This document shows positions 8,760 to 16,163 of a stretch of DNA of 39,673 bases, piece by piece (the first letter of the stretch is position 1; each line of letters begins with the position of its first letter). The stretch lies in contig NZ_BEWB01000001.1 in assembly GCF_003112555.1 (NCBI RefSeq), forward strand, positions 1 to 39,673, in the 5' to 3' direction. The notes below the pieces were generated by a model. It saw only the letters and a list, made by a program, of their open reading frames with translations, did not search any database and was not told the origin of the DNA. Made by a program: the position numbers and the translations under genes. This DNA comes from Streptomyces coelicoflavus (GTDB lineage: Bacteria > Actinomycetota > Actinomycetes > Streptomycetales > Streptomycetaceae).

Positions 8760-10966
8760 TGGCATCCCGCACCGGCCGTCACGGGGCCGCGCGCAGCGCC
8801 CGTGGGGGCTCCCGCCCTCGCCTGCCGTTGCGCCTGCTGCTTCCGCTGCTCCTCCTGGTCGCCCTGGTGGCGATGCTCATGCTGCGCGGCTACGTGCACA
8901 GCGAGATCCTGGCCGACCACCGCGTCCAGCCGCCCGCCGCCACCACCGACGTACCCGAGAAGATCCTCGAGGGCGGCCCGGTCATCGACGCGCGCGGCGG
9001 CCGCACCGAGAGCCTCAGCGTGCCCGACCACCGGCTCGTCCTCACCTTCGACGACGGCCCGGACCCGACCTGGACGCCGCGCGTCCTCGACGTGCTGAAG
9101 AAGCACGACGCGCACGCGGTCTTCTTCGTCACCGGCACCATGGCCTCCCGCTACCCCGACCTCGTCGAGCGCATGGTCGACGAGGGCCACGAGGTGGGCC
9201 TGCACACCTTCAACCACCCCGACCTCTCCTTCCAGTCCAAGAAGCGCATCGACTGGGAGCTGTCGCAGAACCAGCTGGCCATCACCGGCGCGGCCGGCGT
9301 GCGCACCTCGCTGTTCCGCCCGCCGTACTCCTCCTTCGCCGACGCCATGGACAACAAGTCCTGGCCGGTCACCGAGTACATCGGCAGCCGCGGCTACCTC
9401 GTCGTCGTCAACAACACCGACAGCGAGGACTGGAAGAAGCCCGGCGTCGAAGAGATCATCCGCCGGGCCACCCCGAAGGGCGGCAAGGGCGCCATCGTCC
9501 TCATGCACGACTCCGGCGGCGACCGCCACCAGACCGTGCAGGCCCTGGACCGGTTCCTGCCCGACCTGAAGAAGAAGGGCTACGAGTTCGACAACCTCAC
9601 CGAGGCCCTGGACGCGCCCAGCGCCATGACCCCGGTGAGCGGAGCCGAACTGTGGAAGGGCAGGGCCTGGGTCTTCCTGGTCCAGGCGTCGGAGCATCTC
9701 ACCGACGGCCTGGTGGTGGGCCTGGCGATCATCGGCACGCTGGTCATCGGACGCTTCGGCCTGATGCTGCTCCTGTCCGGCGTCCACGCCCGCCGGGTGC
9801 GCCGCAGACGCTTCCGCTGGGGCCCGGCGGTCACCGAACCGGTGACGGTGCTGGTCCCGGCGTACAACGAGGCCAAGTGCATCGAGAACACGGTGCGTTC
9901 CCTGGTGGCCAGCGACCACCCGGTCGAGGTCATCGTCATCGACGACGGCTCCAGCGACGGCACCGCGCGCATCGTGGAGGGCCTCGGTCTGCCGGGCGTC
10001 CGGGTGATCCGCCAGCTCAACGCGGGCAAGCCGGCCGCGCTCAACCGGGGCCTGGCCAACGCCCGGTACGACATCGTCGTGATGATGGACGGCGACACCG
10101 TCTTCGAGCCCGCCACCGTCCGCGAACTCGTCCAGCCCTTCGGCGACCCGAAGGTGGGCGCCGTGGCGGGCAACGCGAAGGTCGGCAACAAGGACAGCCT
10201 CATCGGCGCCTGGCAGCACATCGAGTACGTGATGGGCTTCAACCTGGACCGCCGGATGTACGACGTCCTCGGCTGCATGCCGACCATCCCCGGCGCGGTC
10301 GGCGCCTTCCGCCGCTCCGCCCTGGAGCCCATCGGCGGCATGAGCGACGACACGCTCGCCGAGGACACCGACGTCACCATGGCGCTGCACCGGGCCGGCT
10401 GGCGGGTCGTCTACGCCGAGAACGCCCGCGCCTGGACCGAGGCGCCGGAGTCCGTCAGCCAGCTGTGGTCCCAGCGCTACCGCTGGTCGTACGGCACCAT
10501 GCAGGCCATCTGGAAGCACCGCCGCGCGGTGATCGAGAAGGGCCCCTCGGGCCGCTTCGGCCGCGTCGGCCTGCCCTTCGTCTCCCTGTTCATGGTCGTG
10601 GCGCCGCTGCTGGCCCCGCTGATCGACGTCTTCCTGCTCTACGGCCTCGTCTTCGGCCCGACCGACAAGACCATCGTGGCGTGGCTGGGCGTCCTCGCCA
10701 TCCAGGCGGTGTGCGCGGCGTACGCCTTCCGGCTCGACCGGGAGAAGCTGACCCCGCTCATCTCGCTGCCCCTCCAGCAGATCCTGTACCGCCAGATCAT
10801 GTACGTGGTGCTGCTCCAGTCCTGGATCACGGCGCTCACCGGCGGCCGGCTGCGCTGGCAGAAGCTGCGGCGCAGCGGCGGTGTGTCCGCGCCGCCGCCC
10901 GGCGCCGACGGCGTGCCGCCCCAGCGGCGCCCCGGTGCGGTGGACGGGAGGCGGCCGGTCGGATGA
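8759..10966 (+). CDS. matB: MatB-like polysaccharide deacetylase / GT2 glycosyltransferase fusion
   Basis: A 735-aa membrane enzyme joining two activities. After an N-terminal membrane anchor (about 21-43) comes a NodB-type polysaccharide deacetylase (about 90-290) with LTFDDGPD (Asp98, Asp99) and the metal pair His149/His153 (HTFNH). After a second membrane segment (about 320-345) comes a family-2 processive glycosyltransferase with DDGSSDGT, MMDGDT, LAEDTDV and QRYRWS, followed by three or four more membrane segments. PNAG-type polymers are made by such a GT2 and trimmed by such a deacetylase, so the fusion could make and partly deacetylate a beta-1,6-GlcNAc polymer. ATG 8759 overlaps the matA stop; its own stop overlaps the next start. 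Confidence 0.88.
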   Translation: MASRTGRHGAARSARGGSRPRLPLRLLLPLLLLVALVAMLMLRGYVHSEILADHRVQPPAATTDVPEKILEGGPVIDARGGRTESLSVPDHRLVLTFDDGPDPTWTPRVLDVLKKHDAHAVFFVTGTMASRYPDLVERMVDEGHEVGLHTFNHPDLSFQSKKRIDWELSQNQLAITGAAGVRTSLFRPPYSSFADAMDNKSWPVTEYIGSRGYLVVVNNTDSEDWKKPGVEEIIRRATPKGGKGAIVLMHDSGGDRHQTVQALDRFLPDLKKKGYEFDNLTEALDAPSAMTPVSGAELWKGRAWVFLVQASEHLTDGLVVGLAIIGTLVIGRFGLMLLLSGVHARRVRRRRFRWGPAVTEPVTVLVPAYNEAKCIENTVRSLVASDHPVEVIVIDDGSSDGTARIVEGLGLPGVRVIRQLNAGKPAALNRGLANARYDIVVMMDGDTVFEPATVRELVQPFGDPKVGAVAGNAKVGNKDSLIGAWQHIEYVMGFNLDRRMYDVLGCMPTIPGAVGAFRRSALEPIGGMSDDTLAEDTDVTMALHRAGWRVVYAENARAWTEAPESVSQLWSQRYRWSYGTMQAIWKHRRAVIEKGPSGRFGRVGLPFVSLFMVVAPLLAPLIDVFLLYGLVFGPTDKTIVAWLGVLAIQAVCAAYAFRLDREKLTPLISLPLQQILYRQIMYVVLLQSWITALTGGRLRWQKLRRSGGVSAPPPGADGVPPQRRPGAVDGRRPVG

Positions 10967-12378
10967 CCACCCCGCCGTTCGACCCGGCGCGGCCGGTCCC
11001 CGCCGTGCCCACGGCGCCCGCCGCGTCCACCGCGCCCGTCCCGGCCGCCTCCATGCCGGCCGCCACCCGGAGAGCCCCGCACGTGACCGCACCACCGTCC
11101 CCGTCCCCGTACCCGTCCGCCGCACCCGTCCCGGCGGGACCGGCGGGACCGGCCGGACCGTCCGAATCGGCCGAACCGGCCGTGCCCCGGCAGAAGGAGG
11201 CCCGGCGCGGTCCCGTCCGCGACCGGTACTTCGACCTGCTGCGGGCGGTGGCCCTCTTCCGCGTGGTCCTCTACCACCTGATGGGCTGGGCCTGGCTGCC
11301 GGTGGTGTTCCCGTCCATGGGCGTCATGTTCGCCCTCGCGGGCAACCTGATGGCCCGCAGCCTCAAGCGCCCGGCCGTCCAGGTCGTCCGCAGCCGCATG
11401 CGCCGCCTGCTGCCGCCGCTGTGGCTGCTGGGCGTCGTGGGCGTGACCGGCATGGTGCTCCAGGGCTGGGGACCGAACGAGGACGGGCACCCGGGCTGGT
11501 GGTGGTTCCACCTCGTCTACTGGATCCTGCCGCTGAGCGACCCGCCGTTCGCCGAGAGCGTGCCGGGCATCCACGGCATCCTGGGCGCGGACTGGGCCGC
11601 GGAACTCGGCGGGCCGCTCTGGTACATCCGCGCCTACCTCTGGTACGTCCTGCTCTCCCCGGTCCTGCTGCGCGCGCTGCGGGCCCTGCCCTGGCTGACG
11701 ATCCTGGCGCCGCTCGTCCTGTCGGCCGCCTTCCAGTTCGGCTACCTCAACCTGCCAGGCGAGCGCTTCCCGTCCGCGCTGACCGACTTCAGCACTTTCG
11801 GCGCCTGCTGGATCCTCGGCATGGCCCACCAGGAAGGCGTACTGAAACGGCTGCCGCGCTACATCGTGCCCTCGGTGGCGCCGGTGATCGCCGCACTGGG
11901 CCTCTGGTACGCCTTCAGGGAGGGCTTCAAGACCGGGTACGACCTGGACTCCATCCCCTTCGCCCAGGCCGTCTGGTCCTTCGCGACGGTGCTGCTGCTC
12001 CTGCACGTCAGCCCGTCGTGGACCGAGTGGCCGCGCCGGCTGCGCCGCTGGGACCGGCTGATCACCCTGCTCAACTCCCGCGCGGTGACGATCTACCTGT
12101 GGCACAACGTCTGCATCCTGATCGCGGCCACCCTGTGGGACCAGTTGTGGGGCTTCGACGTCCTGTACGAGAACGTCCCGTGGCTGCTGGAGAGCCCCTG
12201 GCCGGTGCTGGCCATCGCCTGGCTGCTCATCGGGAGCTGCATCGTCTGGTTCGGCTGGATGGAGGACGTGGCCGCCAAGCGCAGGCCCCAGCTCTGGCCG
12301 GACGGCGGCAAGCGCCCCGCCGTTGGGCGGGGCGGGCAGGGCAGGCGGGACAGGCCCGGTGCCGGGCACCGGGCCTGA
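10963..12378 (+). CDS. multi-spanning membrane acyltransferase (acyltransferase family 3)
   Basis: A 471-aa protein starting at ATG 10963, which overlaps the matB stop as ATGA. About 85 Pro/Ala-rich residues precede RDRYFDLLRAVALFRVVLYH, the signature first helix of family 3 acyltransferases with its catalytic-region Arg and His. About ten hydrophobic segments follow. Such enzymes move an acyl group, usually acetyl, across the membrane onto a sugar or glycan. Its coupling to matA and matB suggests O-acylation of the same polymer. The last 30 residues are basic and low-complexity and overlap the downstream terminator palindrome. Confidence 0.88.
   Translation: MTTPPFDPARPVPAVPTAPAASTAPVPAASMPAATRRAPHVTAPPSPSPYPSAAPVPAGPAGPAGPSESAEPAVPRQKEARRGPVRDRYFDLLRAVALFRVVLYHLMGWAWLPVVFPSMGVMFALAGNLMARSLKRPAVQVVRSRMRRLLPPLWLLGVVGVTGMVLQGWGPNEDGHPGWWWFHLVYWILPLSDPPFAESVPGIHGILGADWAAELGGPLWYIRAYLWYVLLSPVLLRALRALPWLTILAPLVLSAAFQFGYLNLPGERFPSALTDFSTFGACWILGMAHQEGVLKRLPRYIVPSVAPVIAALGLWYAFREGFKTGYDLDSIPFAQAVWSFATVLLLLHVSPSWTEWPRRLRRWDRLITLLNSRAVTIYLWHNVCILIAATLWDQLWGFDVLYENVPWLLESPWPVLAIAWLLIGSCIVWFGWMEDVAAKRRPQLWPDGGKRPAVGRGGQGRRDRPGAGHRA
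12351..12377. terminator. bidirectional hairpin terminator between converging operons
   Basis: A perfect 13-1-13 palindrome (arm CAGGCCCGGTGCC, 12351-12363, and its complement 12365-12377) covers the last codons and most of the stop of the acyltransferase gene, 11 bp from the stop of the opposing operon. It has no T-tract. It marks the left boundary between core genome and biosynthetic cluster. Confidence 0.6.
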
Positions 12379-12387
12379 CGGGCGGAT

Positions 12388-12660
12388 CTACTCCAGCTGA
12401 CGCCACAGCTCCCGTTCCCGGTCGGTCGGCGGCACGTGCGCGGCGACCCGCTCGGGATGGCGGTCGCCGGGGAGGGCACCGGGAACGTACGGGGCCGGCA
12501 CGCCCCATGCCGTCGGACCGTACGGGGCGCGCAGGTCGTCCGGCGGCCGGTAGGGCTGGGGCGCGCACTCCGGCGCCACCCACATCGTCCCGGCGGCCTG
12601 GAACCCCCACCACACCTCCCGCAGTGTCCGGCGCAGCAGGCCGGCCAAGTGTCTGCACAT
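12388..12660 (-). CDS. small DUF6059-like protein (90 aa)
   Basis: The protein runs MCRHLAGLLRRTLREVWWGF then QAAGTMWVAPECAP and ends GDRHPERVAAHVPPTDRERELWRQLE. A hydrophobic-aromatic N-terminus, a Pro-rich middle and a C-terminal HPER...RELWRQL match, from memory, the DUF6059 family of small proteins found beside Streptomyces secondary-metabolite genes. No function is known. GGGAGG lies about 8 nt before the ATG. It is the last gene of the leftward operon, 21 bp after the ABM gene. Confidence 0.6.
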   Translation of the reverse strand: MCRHLAGLLRRTLREVWWGFQAAGTMWVAPECAPQPYRPPDDLRAPYGPTAWGVPAPYVPGALPGDRHPERVAAHVPPTDRERELWRQLE

Positions 12661-12681
12661 CGTGAGACCTCCCGCGGGGAC

Positions 12682-12987
12682 TCAGTGCTCGGCGACGACT
12701 TCGAGGACCTGCCAGGCCGGTGAGCGCTCCGGGTCGCGGAACGGCCTCAGCGGTGCGGATATGTCCCGGTGCGCGGGGTCGTCCTCCCAGGCCCGGTAGG
12801 CGGTCAGGTCCGCCCATTCGCTGGCGATCACCACACTGTCCGGGTCGTGCGGCGACACGAGCAGTTCGTTGCGCACCAGGCCGGGCAGCCCGGCCAGCCT
12901 CGCACTGACCTCGTGATAGGCGGTCAGCAGCGGAGCGAGCCCCTCGGCGGGCGCCCGGTGCCACAGCAGTACCCGTACGGCGGTCAT
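12682..12987 (-). CDS. antibiotic biosynthesis monooxygenase (ABM) domain protein, second copy
   Basis: A 101-aa protein with the dimeric alpha+beta barrel fold of ABM proteins: MTAVRVLLWHRAPAEG, then LPGLVRNELLVSPHDPDSVV and IASEWADLTAYRAWEDDPAH. Members oxidise phenol rings to quinones without cofactor or act as cyclases in aromatic polyketide pathways. The ATG overlaps the stop of the preceding ABM gene as TGATG, so the two are translationally coupled and may form a heteromer. The usual SEW-x-AYRAW strand-helix core is intact. Whether it is an oxygenase or a cyclase cannot be decided from sequence. Confidence 0.85.
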   Translation of the reverse strand: MTAVRVLLWHRAPAEGLAPLLTAYHEVSARLAGLPGLVRNELLVSPHDPDSVVIASEWADLTAYRAWEDDPAHRDISAPLRPFRDPERSPAWQVLEVVAEH

Positions 12988-13343
12988 CAGGCCTCCCCGG
13001 TGCGCCGGGACGTGTGCCCGATCACGTGCATGGTGGCGATGGCGCCGCTGGTGCGCAGCGGCTGGAACAGGTCCCGGTGGGCGCCGGGCCCCGTCTCGGA
13101 ACGGTCGTGTTCGAAGGCCCGGAACGCCGCCTCGTCGCGCCAGTCGCTGCCCAGGTAGTACACGGACGGTTCGGCGGCGTCCCGCATCAGCCAGTGACCG
13201 GCGTTGCCGGGGCGCGCGGTCACCGACTCGGCGACCTTCCGCCACGCCGTCTCGAACTCCGCCTCGCGGCCCGCCCGTACGGTCATGGTCAGCAGGACCC
13301 GGAACCCGGGACCCGGTGTGCTCACGTCGGGTGTGGTGCTCAC
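12987..13343 (-). CDS. ABM-domain monooxygenase/cyclase, first copy
   Basis: A 118-aa ABM-fold protein (FRVLLTMTVRAGREAEFETA, GHWLMRDAAEPSVYYLGSDW, DEAAFRAFEHD). The start is set at GTG 13343 because GGAGG (13356-13352) stands exactly 8 nt upstream; an in-frame ATG at 13364, inside the ketoreductase gene, would add 7 residues. Related proteins in pentangular pathways (for example PdmH in pradimicin) hydroxylate the polycyclic core and work as a complex with cyclases and ketoreductase. The gene lies directly after the ketoreductase and before the second ABM gene. Confidence 0.85.
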   Translation of the reverse strand: MSTTPDVSTPGPGFRVLLTMTVRAGREAEFETAWRKVAESVTARPGNAGHWLMRDAAEPSVYYLGSDWRDEAAFRAFEHDRSETGPGAHRDLFQPLRTSGAIATMHVIGHTSRRTGEA

Positions 13344-13344
13344 T

Positions 13345-14073
13345 TCAGGTGCCTCCGTCGACATTGATGGTCTCTCCGGTGAGGTAGGAGGACAGGTCGG
13401 ACACCAGGAAGGCCACGACGTGGGCGATCTCCTCGGGACCGCCCAGCCGGCGCAGGCTGATGAGGGACTCGTAGCGCCGCGTCTGTTCCGCGGTCAGTTC
13501 CTGGGTGTCGATGATCCCGGGGGCCAGCACGTTGACCCGGACCCCCTGGGGCCCCAGTTCCTTGCACAGGCTCCGCGCGAATCCGGTGAGGGCCGACTTC
13601 GTGGCGGTGTAGTGCGCACGCAGGGGCACGCCGACCGCCGCCGCCTTGGAGCCGATCAGCACCAGCGAGGCGCCGGGGGACAGCAGCGGCAGCGCGCCCT
13701 GGACCACGGAGAAGGTCCCGGTGAGGTTGGTGGCGAGGGTGCGGTCCCACTCGGCGCGCGGGAGCTGGGCGAAGGGGAGGTGCGAGATGGTCCCGGCGTT
13801 GCAGACGACGGCGTCCAGAGCGCCCCAGCGGTCCCGGCACGCGCCGAGCAGGTCCTCGACGTCGCCGGGCCGCCCGACGTCCGCCCGGACCACCAGGTGG
13901 TCTCCGCCGGTGTCCTTCAGCTCCCGGGCGAGCGAGTCGGCGGCGGGGCCGGCCTGCCGGTGGCAGACGGCGACGTCGGCGCCCCCTGCCGCGAGGCCGA
14001 GCGCGACGGCGCGCCCGATGCCCCGGGAGCCCCCGGTGACCAGGACTCTCTTCCCCGGTACGGGTATGTTCAC
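13345..14073 (-). CDS. FabG/PdmG-type SDR ketoreductase
   Basis: A 242-aa classical short-chain dehydrogenase: cofactor loop TGGSRGIGRA near residue 13, CNAGTIS, catalytic Ser in VLIGSKAA, YTATK active site (Tyr and Lys), and the C-terminal LTGETINVDGGT. It is close in pattern to the ketoreductases of pentangular polyphenol clusters that reduce a late-chain carbonyl during cyclisation, rather than the C-9 ActIII type, although that split needs a phylogeny. It precedes the two ABM genes and follows the methyltransferase by 40 bp, giving the KR-ABM pairing expected of a pentangular pathway. Confidence 0.9.
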   Translation of the reverse strand: MNIPVPGKRVLVTGGSRGIGRAVALGLAAGGADVAVCHRQAGPAADSLARELKDTGGDHLVVRADVGRPGDVEDLLGACRDRWGALDAVVCNAGTISHLPFAQLPRAEWDRTLATNLTGTFSVVQGALPLLSPGASLVLIGSKAAAVGVPLRAHYTATKSALTGFARSLCKELGPQGVRVNVLAPGIIDTQELTAEQTRRYESLISLRRLGGPEEIAHVVAFLVSDLSSYLTGETINVDGGT

Positions 14074-14113
14074 GGTGTTCCTCCGATCTCCCCACAGGGG
14101 GATGTGCGCCGGG

Positions 14114-14785
14114 TCAGCGAAGGCGGCGAACCGTCAGGTGCCAGCAGGGCAGGGACGTGGGCTCTCCCGCGCTGCGCCCGACGAGGGTCTCCGGGGTGAG
14201 GGACTCCACCTTCCAGTCCTTGCCGAAGAGCCCCCGCAACTCCTCCTCCGACAGCGGCTGGAACGTGCCGTGCGCCGCCAACCGGTCGGTGAGGCACAGG
14301 ATGTGCGCCACGGCGTCCGGGCGGGTGGCCCGGCGCAGCGCCCACAGGTAGCTCGAGCGCCGTTCCACCGGAAGGCTGTGCAGCAGACCGCAGTCCAGGA
14401 CGCAGTCGAACGCGGCCTCGTAACCGGCGAGTTCGCAGGCGTCCGCGACGGCGAAGGTGGCCTTCAGGCCGCGTTGGCGCTGCTTGGCCAGTGCGGTGTT
14501 GATGGCGCTCAGCGCGAAGTCCACGCCGGTCACGCAGTGCCCGAGGGACGCGAGGTGCAGGGTGTGGTCGCCGGTTCCGCAGCCCACGTCGAGGATGTCG
14601 CCGTGGAAGGCGCCCTGCGCCGCCAGCCGGACCACCACGGGCTGCGGCTCGCCCGTCTCCCAGGGCAGTTCGGCCAGCCTGCTGCCGGCCCGTGCGGTGC
14701 CGCGGTAGGCGGCCTCGAACTGGTCGTTCGCGGTCGCGGGCGGGGATGTGCGTCCCGCGCCGCGGGACGTCGCTGAGTCGGTCAT
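14114..14785 (-). CDS. SAM-dependent methyltransferase (class I)
   Basis: A 223-aa methyltransferase with motif I ILDVGCGTGDHT, acidic motif II (CVTGVDFAL), motif III (FAVADACEL) and CVLDCGLLHSL. The ATG at 14785 is chosen because GGGAG lies about 7 nt upstream; a frame starting at 14830 has no such site. It is the first gene of the leftward operon, divergent from the SchA/CurD gene across 224 bp. In context it is probably a tailoring O-methyltransferase. The general UbiE/thiopurine-type fold does not tell the acceptor. One small domain only, without the dimerisation domain of typical plant-like O-methyltransferases. Confidence 0.88.
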   Translation of the reverse strand: MTDSATSRGAGRTSPPATANDQFEAAYRGTARAGSRLAELPWETGEPQPVVVRLAAQGAFHGDILDVGCGTGDHTLHLASLGHCVTGVDFALSAINTALAKQRQRGLKATFAVADACELAGYEAAFDCVLDCGLLHSLPVERRSSYLWALRRATRPDAVAHILCLTDRLAAHGTFQPLSEEELRGLFGKDWKVESLTPETLVGRSAGEPTSLPCWHLTVRRLR

Positions 14786-14833
14786 GGGCGCTCCCTCGGC
14801 TGAGTGGCGGTTCTGCCGTCCTGGACCCATGGC

Positions 14834-14863
14834 TATCAGCGGTGTCTACCTCCGCCGGGTCAA
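14834..14863 (-). promoter_or_regulatory. possible promoter of the leftward methyltransferase operon
   Basis: On the minus strand TTGACC (14863-14858) and CTGATA (14839-14834) stand 18 bp apart, about 50 bp before the methyltransferase start. The spacing fits a vegetative promoter; the -10 box is poor. Confidence 0.35.
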
Positions 14864-15009
14864 CGCATCCACCGGGCAGGGGAGGCGCGACATCGTCACG
14901 CGGAGGGAAGACGGGGCGTGCGCCTTGCCGGAAGGCTCGGGCCGACCACCATCCGGCCCGTTTCCGCCACCGGAGCGCGGACCCCCGGGCCGGCCGAGAC
15001 GGAGGCACC

Positions 15010-15393
15010 ATGCAGCGCTATGCCATCACCTTCCGGGTACGTCCCGGCACCGAGGAGGCCGTGAAGGAACTGCTCATGTCCTACCGGCCGCCCAAGCTGC
15101 ACGCGGCGGACGGGACACGGCTGCTGGGCGGGTCGGTGTTCATGAAGGACGGCCAGATCGTCCGGATGATCGAGATCGACGGAACCCTGGACGGACTGAT
15201 CGAGCACCTCTCGCAGGACGCCAGCATCCAGGAGGTGGAGCGGCGCCTGGACGAGTACCTGGTCGAGGAGGACAGGCGCGCCGCCGACACCCCCGACGGA
15301 GCCCGGGCGTTCTTCCGGCGCGCGCTCATGGAGCACGTCACCACGCGCAGGGCGCCGGACCGGGCCGCGGCGGCCGACGGGGCCTCGTCGTGA
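15010..15393 (+). CDS. SchA/CurD-domain polyketide biosynthesis protein
   Basis: A 127-aa protein beginning MQRYAITFRVRPGTEEAVKE, with GGSVFMKDGQIVRMIEIDG and EHLSQDASIQEVERRLDEYL. This is the SchA/CurD family, first seen in spore-pigment clusters (whiE ORFI type). It has an ABM-like alpha+beta barrel pattern; the biochemical role is not settled, with hydroxylation or cyclisation support both proposed. GGAGG stands 4 nt before the ATG. It opens the rightward operon and couples to the next gene by a GTGA overlap. Its presence ties the cluster to whiE/pentangular ancestry. Confidence 0.88.
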   Translation: MQRYAITFRVRPGTEEAVKELLMSYRPPKLHAADGTRLLGGSVFMKDGQIVRMIEIDGTLDGLIEHLSQDASIQEVERRLDEYLVEEDRRAADTPDGARAFFRRALMEHVTTRRAPDRAAAADGASS

Positions 15394-16160
15394 GCACCCT
15401 CGGGGGCGAGCCACCCGTCCTGCTGGTCACCGGGGCCACGGGCCAGCTCGGACCGGCCACGGTGGCCCGGCTGGCCGCGCGGGGCGACCGGCTGCTCCTG
15501 GTCGGGCGGGACGAGGCGCGCATGGCCGCGCTGGACAAGGAGTTCGGCTCGCCGGGCGTCGTCGAGACCTTCACGGCGGACGTGTCCGATCCGCTGGGGG
15601 CACGGCTCGCGGCGGCCGAGGCGCGGGAGCGCATGGGCTCGCTGAACGGTCTCGTCCACATGGTCGGCGCCTTCCACGCCGGGCCGTCGTACCTGGCGGA
15701 CCTCGCCGAGCCCGACCGGCTGTGGCGGGCGAACTTCCTGTCCGCCGTGCACACCTCGCTCGCCGTGCTGGCGCAGGCCGAGGGGGCGGCGCGCATGGTC
15801 TTCTTCACGACACCGCTCGTCCACGAACCGCTGCCTGGCCTCGGTTTCTACGCGGCGAGCAAGGCGGCCCTGGCGGCCTGGATGCGGTCCTTCTCGCACG
15901 AGGTCAAGCACCGGGGCGTGCACGCCAACGCGGTGATGATGACCATGGCCGACACCCCCGACGCCCGCCGGGAGCGGCCGGGCGCCGACTTCGGTCAGGC
16001 CGTCACCCCGGAACTGGTCGCCCGGGTCGTGGACTTCCTCACGAGCGAGGCGTCCGACGGGCTGTACGGCGCTGCGGTGCCGGTACTGGGCAGGTTCGGG
16101 TTCACCACGGGGCTCGCGGGTGGGCCCCCGGCCGGCGGCCCGTCCGCGGAACGGCTGTGA
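15390..16160 (+). CDS. atypical SDR family oxidoreductase
   Basis: A 256-aa Rossmann protein starting at GTG 15390. It keeps the cofactor loop (TGATGQLG, residues 14-21) and the YxxxK pair (Tyr154 and Lys158 in FYAASKAAL). The NNAG motif is replaced by LVHMVGAF (about 89-95). The catalytic-Ser region reads FFTTPLVHE, with Thr140/Thr141 where Ser is expected. It is therefore likely an NAD(P)-dependent reductase or dehydrogenase of a divergent subgroup, or a cyclisation helper. It is translationally coupled to the SchA/CurD gene and followed by the amidohydrolase after 3 bp. Confidence 0.82.
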   Translation: MSTLGGEPPVLLVTGATGQLGPATVARLAARGDRLLLVGRDEARMAALDKEFGSPGVVETFTADVSDPLGARLAAAEARERMGSLNGLVHMVGAFHAGPSYLADLAEPDRLWRANFLSAVHTSLAVLAQAEGAARMVFFTTPLVHEPLPGLGFYAASKAALAAWMRSFSHEVKHRGVHANAVMMTMADTPDARRERPGADFGQAVTPELVARVVDFLTSEASDGLYGAAVPVLGRFGFTTGLAGGPPAGGPSAERL

Positions 16161-16163
16161 CGG

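Noticed and set aside
13344..13364. ATG start of the first ABM gene at 13364
   Set aside because: The GTG at 13343 has GGAGG at 8 nt, while the ATG lies inside the ketoreductase gene without such a site. It remains an alternative.
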